Below are positions 45,114-53,414 of a stretch of DNA of 64,000 nucleotides, piece after piece; positions within the stretch are counted from its first letter, which is position 1; the number at the start of each line of letters is the position of its first letter. The position numbers and the translations under genes are program-made. Source of the stretch: Acidobacteriota bacterium (lineage in GTDB: Bacteria > Acidobacteriota > Thermoanaerobaculia > UBA5066); the NCBI GenBank assembly GCA_016716715.1, contig JADJVE010000001.1:124001-188000 (forward strand). The letters are read 5' to 3'. Under the pieces are notes generated by a model, which saw only the letters and a list, made by a program, of their open reading frames with translations, had not been told where the DNA came from and made no database searches.

Positions 45114-46774
45114 TGGACGAGAGACGTCGGGCGTTGCCGTTCGTCCTGGCGGGGGCGCTCGCCGGCGTCGCGGCGGCCGACGTCCTGATCGGATTGAATC
45201 CCGATCTCCTCGCGCCCGCCCCCGCGCTGCGGGCCCTCGTGGTGCTCGGCGCGATCGGCGCGGCGCTCGCGGCGCCCCTCGCGTGGCTCCGGAAACGGCC
45301 CGCGACGCGCGCGTCGACGCTCCTCCTGGCTCTCCTTCTCGGCCTCGCGGCCGCGGGCGTCGAAGTCCAGCGCCGGGCGGCGCACGACTTCGTCCCCGGA
45401 GGCGGGCGGCGCGTCCTCGCGGCGGCGGCGCTCGCGCTCGCGGGGGGCGCGTTCCTCCTCGCTTTCGCTGCGGGGCGCGGCGCGCCCGCGCGGCCGGTCG
45501 CGGCCGTCCTCGTCCTGCTCCTCCTCGCGCCGCTGGCGGGACGCCGCGCGCCGGAGCGGGCCGTGCTCGCGAGCCCGGAGCCGCTGCCGCGCGCCGCGCG
45601 CCGGAGCCTCCTCGTCATCGGGATCGAAGGCGTCTCCTGGGATCTCCTGACGGCGTTCGCGTCGGAGGGCTCGCTTCCGACGTTCGCGCGCCTGCTCTCG
45701 GAAGGGGCGGCGGGGCCGCTCGCGTCTCTCGCGCCGTACGACCGCGCGGCCCTCTGGACGTCCGCGGCGACGGGCAAGAAGCCGTTCAAGCACGGCGTCG
45801 TCTCGGGCTTCCGGCGGGACGCGCTCTCGGGGTCGTTCCGCATGCTGCCGGTCGTGCCGGGCCTCGGGCGGCTCGTGCCGCCGCTCGGGACGTGGGTGCG
45901 CGAGGACGGCGCCCGGCGTCGCAGCCTCACGTTCTGGGAGATCCTGGTGGCGCGCGGCCACGAATCGGCGGTCCTGAACTGGCCGTGCTCGGCCCCGGCG
46001 CGCGACGGAACGGTGCTCTGGGCGACGGACCGTTTCTTCGCGGGCGACGACGCGGACGACGCGGCGCGCCCGGCCGAGGCCGCCCGGCGCGCGCGCCTCT
46101 TCCGGGTCTCTCCGGCCGGGCTGGACCGGCCGCTCGCCCGCGCGCTCGGCCCGGACGGATTGCCCGAAGGGCCGGCGCGCCGCGAGCCGCCCGCCGCCGC
46201 GGCGGGCGACCTGAGCGTCGTCGGCGCGGCGCTGGGCGCGCTTCCGGCGGGGCCGAACAACGTCGCGGCCCTCGTCCTCTCCGGCCTCGCGACGGCCGCG
46301 CGGCTCTTCGGCGGCGCCGGGGACGCGCGCTACTGGGGACTCGCGGCGCCGGAGGGGGCCGAGACGCGGGCCCGGGCCCTCAAGGCGTACTACCGGTTCC
46401 TCGACGACACGCTCGCGGACGTTCTCGAGCGCGAGGGCAAAGAGCGCACGATCTGCCTCTTCGCGCCCGTCGGGTGGGGCCCGCCCACCACCGCTGAGGC
46501 CGTCGTGCGCTTCGTGCGCGGACGCGTGCCCGAGGCCGGTCCCGACGCCGCGCGCGACGGGTTCGTGCTTCTTGCCGGTGCGGGCGTCCGTTCGGGCGTG
46601 CGCCTCACCTCGGCCGGCGTCCTCGACCTCGCGCCGACGCTTCTCGTCCTCGCGGGCGAGCCGCTCGCGCGCGACATGGACGGGCGCGTCCTCGCCGAAG
46701 CGTTCGACGAGAGGTTCGCGGAGATCGCGAGCGTCCCGGTGATCACCACGTTCGAGCCCGGGGGACCGCAGTGA
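45113..46774 (+). CDS. Alkaline-phosphatase-fold membrane protein with degenerate metal site
   Basis: 553 aa. Five N-terminal membrane helices (residues 7-27, 39-59, 67-85, 101-121, 128-143), then an extracytoplasmic domain of the type I phosphodiesterase/nucleotide pyrophosphatase family: LLVIGIEGVSWDLL (canonical G-x-D-G has Glu172 here), nucleophile region LWTSAATGKKPFKHGVV, and the end GVLDLAPTLLVLAGEPLARDMDGRVL. The usual SDHG metal motif is replaced by APVGWG, and the His before the DGxxxxxG strand is missing. It is therefore probably a pseudoenzyme or unusual transferase. The stop overlaps the next GT-C gene. Confidence 0.75.
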   Translation: MDERRRALPFVLAGALAGVAAADVLIGLNPDLLAPAPALRALVVLGAIGAALAAPLAWLRKRPATRASTLLLALLLGLAAAGVEVQRRAAHDFVPGGGRRVLAAAALALAGGAFLLAFAAGRGAPARPVAAVLVLLLLAPLAGRRAPERAVLASPEPLPRAARRSLLVIGIEGVSWDLLTAFASEGSLPTFARLLSEGAAGPLASLAPYDRAALWTSAATGKKPFKHGVVSGFRRDALSGSFRMLPVVPGLGRLVPPLGTWVREDGARRRSLTFWEILVARGHESAVLNWPCSAPARDGTVLWATDRFFAGDDADDAARPAEAARRARLFRVSPAGLDRPLARALGPDGLPEGPARREPPAAAAGDLSVVGAALGALPAGPNNVAALVLSGLATAARLFGGAGDARYWGLAAPEGAETRARALKAYYRFLDDTLADVLEREGKERTICLFAPVGWGPPTTAEAVVRFVRGRVPEAGPDAARDGFVLLAGAGVRSGVRLTSAGVLDLAPTLLVLAGEPLARDMDGRVLAEAFDERFAEIASVPVITTFEPGGPQ

Positions 46775-48351
46775 CGTCCGTCCCGACCGTCCCGCCCGGC
46801 ACGCGCGTCCGCTCCGTCGTCGTCGTCGTTGCGGCCGCGGCGCTCCTCGGCGCCGGGCTGCGGCTCGTGAACCTCTCGGCGTGGCCGCCGGGGCCGTGGA
46901 TCGACGAGGCCTACGCGCTCCGCGCCGCGCGCCTGCTCCCGCCCGGCGCGCCCTTCTTCGGGACGACGGCGCTCACGCCGCCCGGCGAAGGCTTCGTGAA
47001 CATGTGGGTCCCGAACGCGACCCTGCGCGCGATCCGCGCGCTCGACGTCGCGGCCGGCGGAGGGCTCGCGTCCGTCCATGTGCTCTCGGTCGTGCCGGCG
47101 CTCGCCCTCTTCGCCGCGTTCCTTCTCCTCGCCACGGAAGCGTGCCGCGGCCGGTCGTTCGCGCTCGGGTCCTCGGCCGTCCTCGGCGCGACCTCGATGT
47201 GGCTCCTCACGACGGGGCGCTGGGGCTGGGTGGCCCTCGCGACGTCGGCCTTCGCCGCGCTCGCGACGTGGGCTGGCCTGCGCGCGGCACGAAGGGGCTC
47301 GGCCGCGCTCGCCCTTCTCGCCGGCGCCTCCGCAGGGCTCGGGGCATACGGCTACGCCGCCGGCCGGCTGTTCCTGGCCGCGCCCGCCGTCGTGCTCGCG
47401 CTCGCCGCCCTGCGCGTCCTCGCGCGGCGGGCCGGAGCGTGGCCGCTCGCACGCCTCGCGGCGCTCGCGCTCGCCGCGGAGGCCGTCGTCTTCGCGCCGC
47501 TGGCCGCGCACTACGTCCGCTCCCCGGACCGCTTCTTCGCCCGCGAGCGGGAGCTCTCGCTCCTCCGGCACGGGGGCGCGGACGCGGGCCTCCTTCTCGC
47601 ACGGAACGTGACGGATTACGCCGCGCTCTTCTTCTGGCGCGGGGACGTGAACGAACGCCACGGCGATCCGGCCCGGCCCGTGCTCCCCGCCGCCGTCGCG
47701 GGCCTCGCGCTCGCGGGCGCGGCGTGGGGCGCCGCGCGCGGGGGGCCGGCGCGCGCGCTGCTCCTCCCGGCGGGCCTGTTCCTCGCGGGCGGTCTTCTCG
47801 CTGCTGAAGACACGGGCGCGAACGCGTACCGGGTGTCTCCCATGACGCCGTACGTTCTGGTTCTCGCCGGACTCGGGGCCGCAATCGTGCTCGAGGCGAT
47901 CCCGCCGGAGCGGCGGCGCCTCGCGGCCGTCGCGCTCGGGGGCGTCCTCGCCCTCGCGGCGGCGTCGGACGTCGCAGGGTTCGCGCGCTGGGGCGCGTCT
48001 CCGCGGACGTGGGGGGCATTCGGCGGCCCGGAGCGCGAGCTCGCGGACGCGCTCGTCGCCGCCTCGAAGGGCGGCCCGCCCGCGCGCGTCGTCCTCGCCG
48101 CGCGCGGCGCCGCGCGGAACCCGTACGTCGTCGAGGAGCTGCTTGCGCCGCCCGGGGCGCGGCGCGGGCCCGTCGTCGCATTCCGGGACCTCACGGACGC
48201 GCGCATCGCGCTCGACGGGAACGTTCTCTACGCGGACGGCGGCGCGCTGGAAGCCGCCGGCCTCGCGGGCCGGCGGGGGTCGGTGGTCTCCCGGGGCAAA
48301 GACCCGTGGGGGCGGCCCACGTTCACGGTCTACCGGCTGTCGCCGGACTGA
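46771..48351 (+). CDS. GT-C fold glycosyltransferase (GT39/PMT-like) membrane protein
   Basis: 526 aa with about ten hydrophobic segments. The first periplasmic loop has the catalytic-type acidic pair in GPWIDEAYALRAA (residues 48-50 region), as in polyprenyl-phosphate-sugar-dependent transferases of the ArnT/PMT group. A soluble C-terminal part starts near residue 415. GTG 46771 overlaps the upstream phosphatase-fold gene, suggesting joint action on an envelope glycan or lipid. Donor and acceptor unknown. Confidence 0.75.
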   Translation: MTSVPTVPPGTRVRSVVVVVAAAALLGAGLRLVNLSAWPPGPWIDEAYALRAARLLPPGAPFFGTTALTPPGEGFVNMWVPNATLRAIRALDVAAGGGLASVHVLSVVPALALFAAFLLLATEACRGRSFALGSSAVLGATSMWLLTTGRWGWVALATSAFAALATWAGLRAARRGSAALALLAGASAGLGAYGYAAGRLFLAAPAVVLALAALRVLARRAGAWPLARLAALALAAEAVVFAPLAAHYVRSPDRFFARERELSLLRHGGADAGLLLARNVTDYAALFFWRGDVNERHGDPARPVLPAAVAGLALAGAAWGAARGGPARALLLPAGLFLAGGLLAAEDTGANAYRVSPMTPYVLVLAGLGAAIVLEAIPPERRRLAAVALGGVLALAAASDVAGFARWGASPRTWGAFGGPERELADALVAASKGGPPARVVLAARGAARNPYVVEELLAPPGARRGPVVAFRDLTDARIALDGNVLYADGGALEAAGLAGRRGSVVSRGKDPWGRPTFTVYRLSPD

Positions 48352-48361
48352 GGGGCGGAAG

Positions 48362-49281
48362 TCAGCGCTCGCGAGCGCCTCGCGGAAGGCCCGCGGCGTC
48401 TCGAGCGGGCCGTCGTGGCCCGCGCCCGGCAGGACGAAGAGGCGGCCGCCCGGAATCTCCGCGGCGAGCTTCTTCCCGAGCGGGAGGGGAAAGAGCGTCT
48501 CCTTCTCCCCCCAGATCACGGCGGTGCCGGCGGGCAGGTCCTTCCCGCGGCCCTCCAGCCCGTCGGACACATCCAGCGTCCTCACCGTTACGGCCGCGGG
48601 ATCGCCGCCGTAGTTGCGGCCGAAGGCGTTCACCACGAATCCCGCGGCGGGAAACGGGCGACGGAAGAAGAGGAGGTCGAGGACGCGCCGAGCGCCCGGC
48701 CGGTCCTCCGGGAGCACGCGGCGGCGCTCGGCGGCGATGTCGGCGGGCAGGTCGAAGCCGCCCGCATCGACGAGGACGAGGCGGCCCGTCTTTTCCGGGT
48801 GCTGGAGCGCGAACGCGGCGACCGTCCAGCCGCCGAGGGAGTGGCCGACGAGATCGGCCTTGTCGAGCGCGAGCGCGCGGAAGAGCGCGGCGAGCGCGCT
48901 GACGCGGCCCGGGATCCGGTAGCCGGCGGCGGCGCGCGGGGGCTCGCTGCGGCCGGAGCCGGGCCCGTCCGGGAGGAGGACGGTGCGGCCGGCGCGGACG
49001 AGGACGCGCGCCGTGCCGGCCCAGTACGACGCGTCGGCGCCGAGGCCGTGCAGGAGGACGACGGGCCGCTCGGCGGAGAGGGGCCCGAGCACCCAGACGG
49101 ACAGGCGCGAGCCGTCGTCGGCCGCGAAGACCTCGCGGTGGCCGCCGGAGATCGCGAGCCACTCCTCCATGACGGCGCGGTATGCCGGGAACGGGTCGAC
49201 GGCGAGGGCGCCGAAGAGGAAGAAGAAAGAGAAGGCGATGGCGCCGAGGGCCCAGCTCAGGAGCCGCTTGCGGTTGCTCAT
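48362..49281 (-). CDS. Alpha/beta hydrolase, 3' end frameshifted
   Basis: About 305 aa. N-terminal membrane anchor or uncleaved signal (LLSWALGAIAFSFFFLFGALA), then the hydrolase core: oxyanion VVLLHGLGADASYW, nucleophile elbow LVGHSLGGWTVAAF (Ser), acid in VIWGEKETLFPL and His in GAGHDGPLETP. After PRAFREALASAD the frame has no stop; it runs antisense through the downstream gene to 46390. A TGA sits at 48362-48364 one base out of frame, so a single missing base near the end would restore a normal C-terminus. The end given is this presumed original stop. Start ATG 49281, 11 nt after the E1 stop. Confidence 0.75.
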
Positions 49282-49292
49282 CGCGCTGGCGC

Positions 49293-51428
49293 TCAGTACG
49301 CGACCAGGTCGCGGAGGGCGTTGAGGATGTCGTCGCTCTGCGGGAGCGTCGCGTCCTCGAGCTGCGGCGCGTAGGCGCAGAAGACGTCCTTCGCCGCGAC
49401 GCGGCGCACCGGGGCGTCCAGCCACTCGAAGAGCTCGTCGGCCGCGCGCGCCGCGATCTCGGCGCCGAAGCCGTGCGTCTTCCAGTCCTCGTGGACGACC
49501 AGGAGCCGGTTCGTCTTCTTCACGCTCGTCGCGATCGCTTCCCAGTCGTACGGCGCGAGCGTGCGAAGGTCGATCACCTCGGCGTGCCGGCCCGTCTCCT
49601 CGGCGAGCGCCGCCGCGGCGACCGCGCTGCGGTAGACCGTCGCGCCGTACGTCACGACCGTCACGTCCTCGCCGGGCCGGACGACCTTCGCCTTCCCGAA
49701 CGGGATCATGAAGTCCCGGCCCGGGTAGCGCCCCTTGTTGTGCGTCTGGCGGTAGAGGTGCTTGTGCTCGAGGAAGAGGACGGGGTCGTCGCACCGGATC
49801 GCGGTGCGCAGGAGGCCATTCGCGTCGAGCGCGTTCGACGGCATCACGACCCTGAGGCCCGGGATGTGCGCGAACGTCACCTCGCCGGACTGCGAGTGGT
49901 ACGGCCCGCCGCCCGTGAGATAGCCGCCGATCGGCACGCGGACGACGACGGGCGCCTTCCACGCGCCGCCCGAGCGCCAGCGCACCGTCGCGAGCTCGTC
50001 GCGCAGCTGCTGCATCGCGGGCCAGATGTAGTCGAAGAACTGGATCTCGACGACGGGCTTGAGACCGCGCGCGGCCCAGCCGATCGCTCGGCCCACGATG
50101 CTCGCTTCCGCGAGCGGCGCGTTGAAGACCCGCGCATTGCCGTAGGCCTTCTGGAGCCCCGCGGTGACCTTGAAGACGCCGCCCTTGCCCTTCACCTCGC
50201 CGAGGACGTCGACGCGGCTCGCGTCCGCGACGTCCTCGCCCCACACGGCAATCCTCCCGTCGCGCGCCATTTCGTCCCGGAGCGCCGCGTTGACGAGGTC
50301 GACCATCGTCGTGGGCTCGCCGGAGAACGCGGGGGCGTCCTCCGTGTCGAACGCGGCCGACGTCGGGTCGGCGTCGGGGGAGGTCACGTTCTCGAAGACG
50401 GTCTCGGCGGCCGGCTGCGGGCTCGCGAGCGCCTCGTCCGCGGCGCGACCCACCTCGGCGTCGACCTCGTCACGGAGGGCCTTGATCTCGTCCGCCGTCG
50501 CGAGATTCTCGTCGAGCAGGAACTTCTCGAAGAGGACGATCGGGTCGCGCTCGGCGTCCTTCTGGCGCTCGTTCTCGGGGCGGTAGAGCTTCTCGTCGTC
50601 GGAGAGGGAGTGCGAGTACGGCCTGACGACGTGCCCGTGGACGAGCGCGGGGCCCTTCCGTTCGCGCGCGTACGCGAACGCGTACCGGAACGCGTCGTAG
50701 GACGCCAGGTAGTCACAGCCGTCCACCTCGACGACGAAGATGCCCGGCCAGGAGCGCACGAGGCGCGAGATGGAGCCGCCGGGCGTGTTGACCTCGACGG
50801 GCACCGAGATCGCGTAGCCGTTGTCCTCGACGACGAAGACGACCGGGAGCTTGAGCGTCGCCGCGGAGTTGAGCGCTTCCCAGAACTCGCCCTCCGACGT
50901 CGCCCCGTCGCCGATCGTGACGACGACGACCTCGTCCGCGGACGCGCGCGACGCCTGGTCGCGGATCGCGGCGGCGTCGGGGCGGAGGAGAAAGCGGCCC
51001 GCCTCGGCGGCGCCGACGCCCGGCAGGCACTCGGAGCCCGTCGGGGAGGAGGTGGTGAAGACGTTCAGCCGCGCCGAGCCCCAGTGCGACGGCATCTGGC
51101 GGCCGGAGGAGGCGGGGTCGGCGGCGGCGCCGACGGCCTCGAGGAACATCTCGCGGGGCGTCACGCCGAGCCCGAGGCAGAGCGCGCGGTCGCGGTAGTA
51201 CGGGAAGAGCCAGTCGACGCCCTTCTTCATGTGGGCGGCGATCGCCGTCTGGAGCGCCTCGTGGCCCGCCCCGGAGATCTGGAAGAAGATGCGGTTCTGC
51301 CGCTTGAGCTGGATCTCCCGGTCGTCAATCCGCCGGGAGGTCACCATGTTGCGGAAGGCGCGGAGGAGGTCGTCCCGCGTCAGCCCCTCGTACTTGTCCA
51401 CCCGGGGCGCGGCGGCTTCGGAAGCCAT
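49293..51428 (-). CDS. Branched-chain 2-oxoacid dehydrogenase E1, fused alpha-beta subunits
   Basis: 711 aa thiamine-diphosphate enzyme. The alpha part (1 to about 340) has FFQISGAGHEALQ, YRDRALCLGLGV, SPTGSECLPGVGAAEAG, GDGATSEGEFWEALN (ThDP motif GDG) and EDNGYAISVP. The beta part begins near TTMVDLVNAALRDEMARDGRIAVWGEDV, with IVGRAIGWAARGLKPVVEIQFFDY and the C-terminal transketolase domain VTVVTYGATVYRS. The fusion replaces the usual bkdA1/bkdA2 gene pair. No E2 or E3 gene is adjacent. Probably feeds branched-chain acyl-CoA for lipid synthesis; substrate range is inference. Confidence 0.92.
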   Translation of the reverse strand: MASEAAAPRVDKYEGLTRDDLLRAFRNMVTSRRIDDREIQLKRQNRIFFQISGAGHEALQTAIAAHMKKGVDWLFPYYRDRALCLGLGVTPREMFLEAVGAAADPASSGRQMPSHWGSARLNVFTTSSPTGSECLPGVGAAEAGRFLLRPDAAAIRDQASRASADEVVVVTIGDGATSEGEFWEALNSAATLKLPVVFVVEDNGYAISVPVEVNTPGGSISRLVRSWPGIFVVEVDGCDYLASYDAFRYAFAYARERKGPALVHGHVVRPYSHSLSDDEKLYRPENERQKDAERDPIVLFEKFLLDENLATADEIKALRDEVDAEVGRAADEALASPQPAAETVFENVTSPDADPTSAAFDTEDAPAFSGEPTTMVDLVNAALRDEMARDGRIAVWGEDVADASRVDVLGEVKGKGGVFKVTAGLQKAYGNARVFNAPLAEASIVGRAIGWAARGLKPVVEIQFFDYIWPAMQQLRDELATVRWRSGGAWKAPVVVRVPIGGYLTGGGPYHSQSGEVTFAHIPGLRVVMPSNALDANGLLRTAIRCDDPVLFLEHKHLYRQTHNKGRYPGRDFMIPFGKAKVVRPGEDVTVVTYGATVYRSAVAAAALAEETGRHAEVIDLRTLAPYDWEAIATSVKKTNRLLVVHEDWKTHGFGAEIAARAADELFEWLDAPVRRVAAKDVFCAYAPQLEDATLPQSDDILNALRDLVAY

Positions 51429-51437
51429 CTGCGCGGG

Positions 51438-51443
51438 ACTTTA
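51438..51443 (-). promoter_or_regulatory. -10 hexamer before the E1 gene
   Basis: Minus-strand TAAAGT ends 9 nt before ATG 51428; the transcript would have almost no leader. Confidence 0.35.
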
Positions 51444-51445
51444 CC

Positions 51446-52429
51446 CTACGCGGCGGGCGCCGTCGGGGCGGCCGGCGCGCTCCAGTCCGAATGGGGCGCG
51501 CGGTTCTCGACGATCCAGCCGCGGAGGAGGTCGCGGTACCGCCGCGCCGGGACGCCTTCCTTCTCGAAGAAGGGGACGAGCGCCGTGTTGAGCGCCGGCA
51601 GGCGGTAGAACGGCACGGCGGGGTAGTAGTGGTGCTCGAGGTGGAGGTTCGACCAGAGGTAGACGAACTCCCAGAGCGGCGAGCGCGCCATGCGCGTGCC
51701 CCACTTCGCGGGCTCGCCCGGCACGATGTCGTAGTGCTGGCCGAGGCGGTTCAGCGCGAAGGCCGGCGGGAAGACGAGGAATACCGGGACGAGGTAGAGC
51801 CAGACGAGGCGCGCGCCGCCGCCGAATCGCGCGATCAGCGCGGCCGTCACGAGATGGAGAAGGATCGCCGCGAGGCGCTCGCCCGCGATGCGGCGCCGGA
51901 GCGTCTCGGGGTACGTCGCGGTCTCCTTCCGCGCGGCGCGGAAGTAGATCGGGAAGAGCGCCGGCGTCGCGTACAGGAGCTTGAGCCAGCGCGCGTTGAT
52001 CTTCGGAGACAGGTGCGCGCGCTTCGGGTCGTCCGTCGAGGAGCCGAGCTCGGCGTGATGGTCGAGGTGCCAGCGCGTGAACTGGGTCGGCGAGATCCCC
52101 GACGGCAGCGCGTAGAGGAGGCCGAGCGCGCGGTAGGCGCCGGGCCGGTCGCCGTCGAAGACGGCCTTGTGGACGACCTCGTGGAGGAGGACGGTCCCGT
52201 CGAAGACGACGAAGCCGAGGACGAGCGCGCACGGGATCCGGACCCAGAGGCTCTCGAACTGCCAGCCGAGCGCGAACGCGCCCGCGAAGAGGACGACCTG
52301 GCGCAGGACGACAGCGAAGTGCCGCGCGGGGCTCTTGCGGTGCAGCGCCTTGAGGACCTCGTTCGGCACGGCGGCCGAGAGGCGCGCCCTGAGGTCCCCG
52401 ATCGCGTGGTGGTAATAGCCCGACTTCAT
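51446..52429 (-). CDS. Membrane fatty acid desaturase family protein
   Basis: 327 aa di-iron membrane enzyme. Three histidine boxes in order: HEVVHK (H-x3-H), RWHLDHHAELG (H-x2-HH) and LHLEHHYYP (H-x2-HH), with hydrophobic pairs between them (LRQVVLFAGAFALGW, IPCALVLGFVVFDGTVLL; LVWLYLVPVFLVFPPAFAL). It desaturates or hydroxylates an acyl or related lipid chain; regiochemistry unknown. ATG 52429 is 8 nt after a TAACCT hexamer. The 3' end is 17 bp before the E1 start. Confidence 0.85.
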   Translation of the reverse strand: MKSGYYHHAIGDLRARLSAAVPNEVLKALHRKSPARHFAVVLRQVVLFAGAFALGWQFESLWVRIPCALVLGFVVFDGTVLLHEVVHKAVFDGDRPGAYRALGLLYALPSGISPTQFTRWHLDHHAELGSSTDDPKRAHLSPKINARWLKLLYATPALFPIYFRAARKETATYPETLRRRIAGERLAAILLHLVTAALIARFGGGARLVWLYLVPVFLVFPPAFALNRLGQHYDIVPGEPAKWGTRMARSPLWEFVYLWSNLHLEHHYYPAVPFYRLPALNTALVPFFEKEGVPARRYRDLLRGWIVENRAPHSDWSAPAAPTAPAA

Positions 52430-52437
52430 CCCTGGAA

Positions 52438-52443
52438 AGGTTA
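52438..52443 (-). promoter_or_regulatory. -10 hexamer for a leaderless desaturase mRNA
   Basis: Minus-strand TAACCT, 8 nt, then ATG 52429; no Shine-Dalgarno visible. Confidence 0.35.
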
Positions 52444-52473
52444 GAACAGATGTCCCCCGCGGGAGATTCCCTG

Positions 52474-53412
52474 TCAGGCCTCGTCCCCCCCGACCTCTTC
52501 CGCCACGAGGTAGAGCGGCCGGCCCTTCACCTCGTCGTAGATGCGGCCGAGGTATTCGCCGAGGACGCCGATCATGAGGAGCTGGACGCCGCCGAGGAGG
52601 AGGATCCACCCCATCAGCGTCGTCCAGCCGCGCTCGTTGATCCCGAGCACCTTGAGCGCGACGACGACGAGGATGTAGAGGAACGCGAAGCCCGACACGA
52701 GAAAGCCGAGCCACGTCGCGAGCTGGAGCGGGACGTGGCTGAAGGACGTGAGGCCGTCGAGCGCGAAGCGGAGCATCTTGCGCAGCGGGAACTTCGTCTC
52801 GCCGCGGGTCCGCGGCGGGCGCACGTACCCAACACCGATCTGGCGGAAGCCGACCCAGGCCGTCATCCCGCGGATGAACCGGTGCCGCTCGCGCAGCCTC
52901 CGGAACGCGGCGACGGCCTTCGGCCCCATGAGGCGGAAGTCGCCGACGTCGACGGGGATGTCCACGTTCGTCCAGCGCTTGAGGAGCCGGTAGAAGACGT
53001 GGGCGGTCCAGAGCTTGAAGGCGCTCTCGCCCTCGCGCTTCGTGCGCTGCGCGTAGACGACCTCGTACCCCTCGTCGATCCTCTTCAGCATGTCGACGAG
53101 GAGCTCGGGCGGGTCCTGCAGGTCGGCGTCCATCACGGCGACGACGCGCCCGCGCGCCGCGTCGACGCCCGCCGTGAGCGCCATCTGGTGGCCGAAGTTG
53201 CGCGAGAAGCGGAGGGCGCGGATGCGGCGGTCCACGCGCGCAAACGCCGCCATCTTCTCGAACGAGCCGTCCTGGCTGCCGTCGTCGACGAAGACGATCT
53301 CCCACGTCCGGCCCACGGCGTCGAGCGCCTTCACGAGGCGGTCCTTCAGCTCGTCGAGGTTGTCGGCCTCGTTGAAGACGGGCAGGGCGACGGAGATCTC
53401 GGGCGCGCTCAT
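52474..53412 (-). CDS. GT2 polyprenyl-phosphate glycosyltransferase (DPM1/GtrB-like)
   Basis: 312 aa. GT-A domain with SVALPVFNEADNL, FVDDGSQDGS (first Asp motif), VAVMDADLQDPPELL (metal-binding DAD) and FRLMGPKAV, and two C-terminal membrane helices (WLGFLVSGFAFLYILVVVAL; LMGWILLLGGVQLLMIGVLG) ending EYLGRIYDEVKGRPLYLV. This is the standard layout of enzymes making polyprenyl-phosphate-linked sugars. It lies 2 nt after the TIGR03663 gene in the same operon and could supply its donor. Confidence 0.9.
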   Translation of the reverse strand: MSAPEISVALPVFNEADNLDELKDRLVKALDAVGRTWEIVFVDDGSQDGSFEKMAAFARVDRRIRALRFSRNFGHQMALTAGVDAARGRVVAVMDADLQDPPELLVDMLKRIDEGYEVVYAQRTKREGESAFKLWTAHVFYRLLKRWTNVDIPVDVGDFRLMGPKAVAAFRRLRERHRFIRGMTAWVGFRQIGVGYVRPPRTRGETKFPLRKMLRFALDGLTSFSHVPLQLATWLGFLVSGFAFLYILVVVALKVLGINERGWTTLMGWILLLGGVQLLMIGVLGEYLGRIYDEVKGRPLYLVAEEVGGDEA

Positions 53413-53414
53413 CG

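Noticed and set aside
46390..50244. Open frame of 1284 codons on the minus strand
   Set aside because: Only its middle part (the hydrolase, 48362-49281) is a real gene. The rest is antisense to the GT-C gene and E1, open because stop codons are rare at this GC content.
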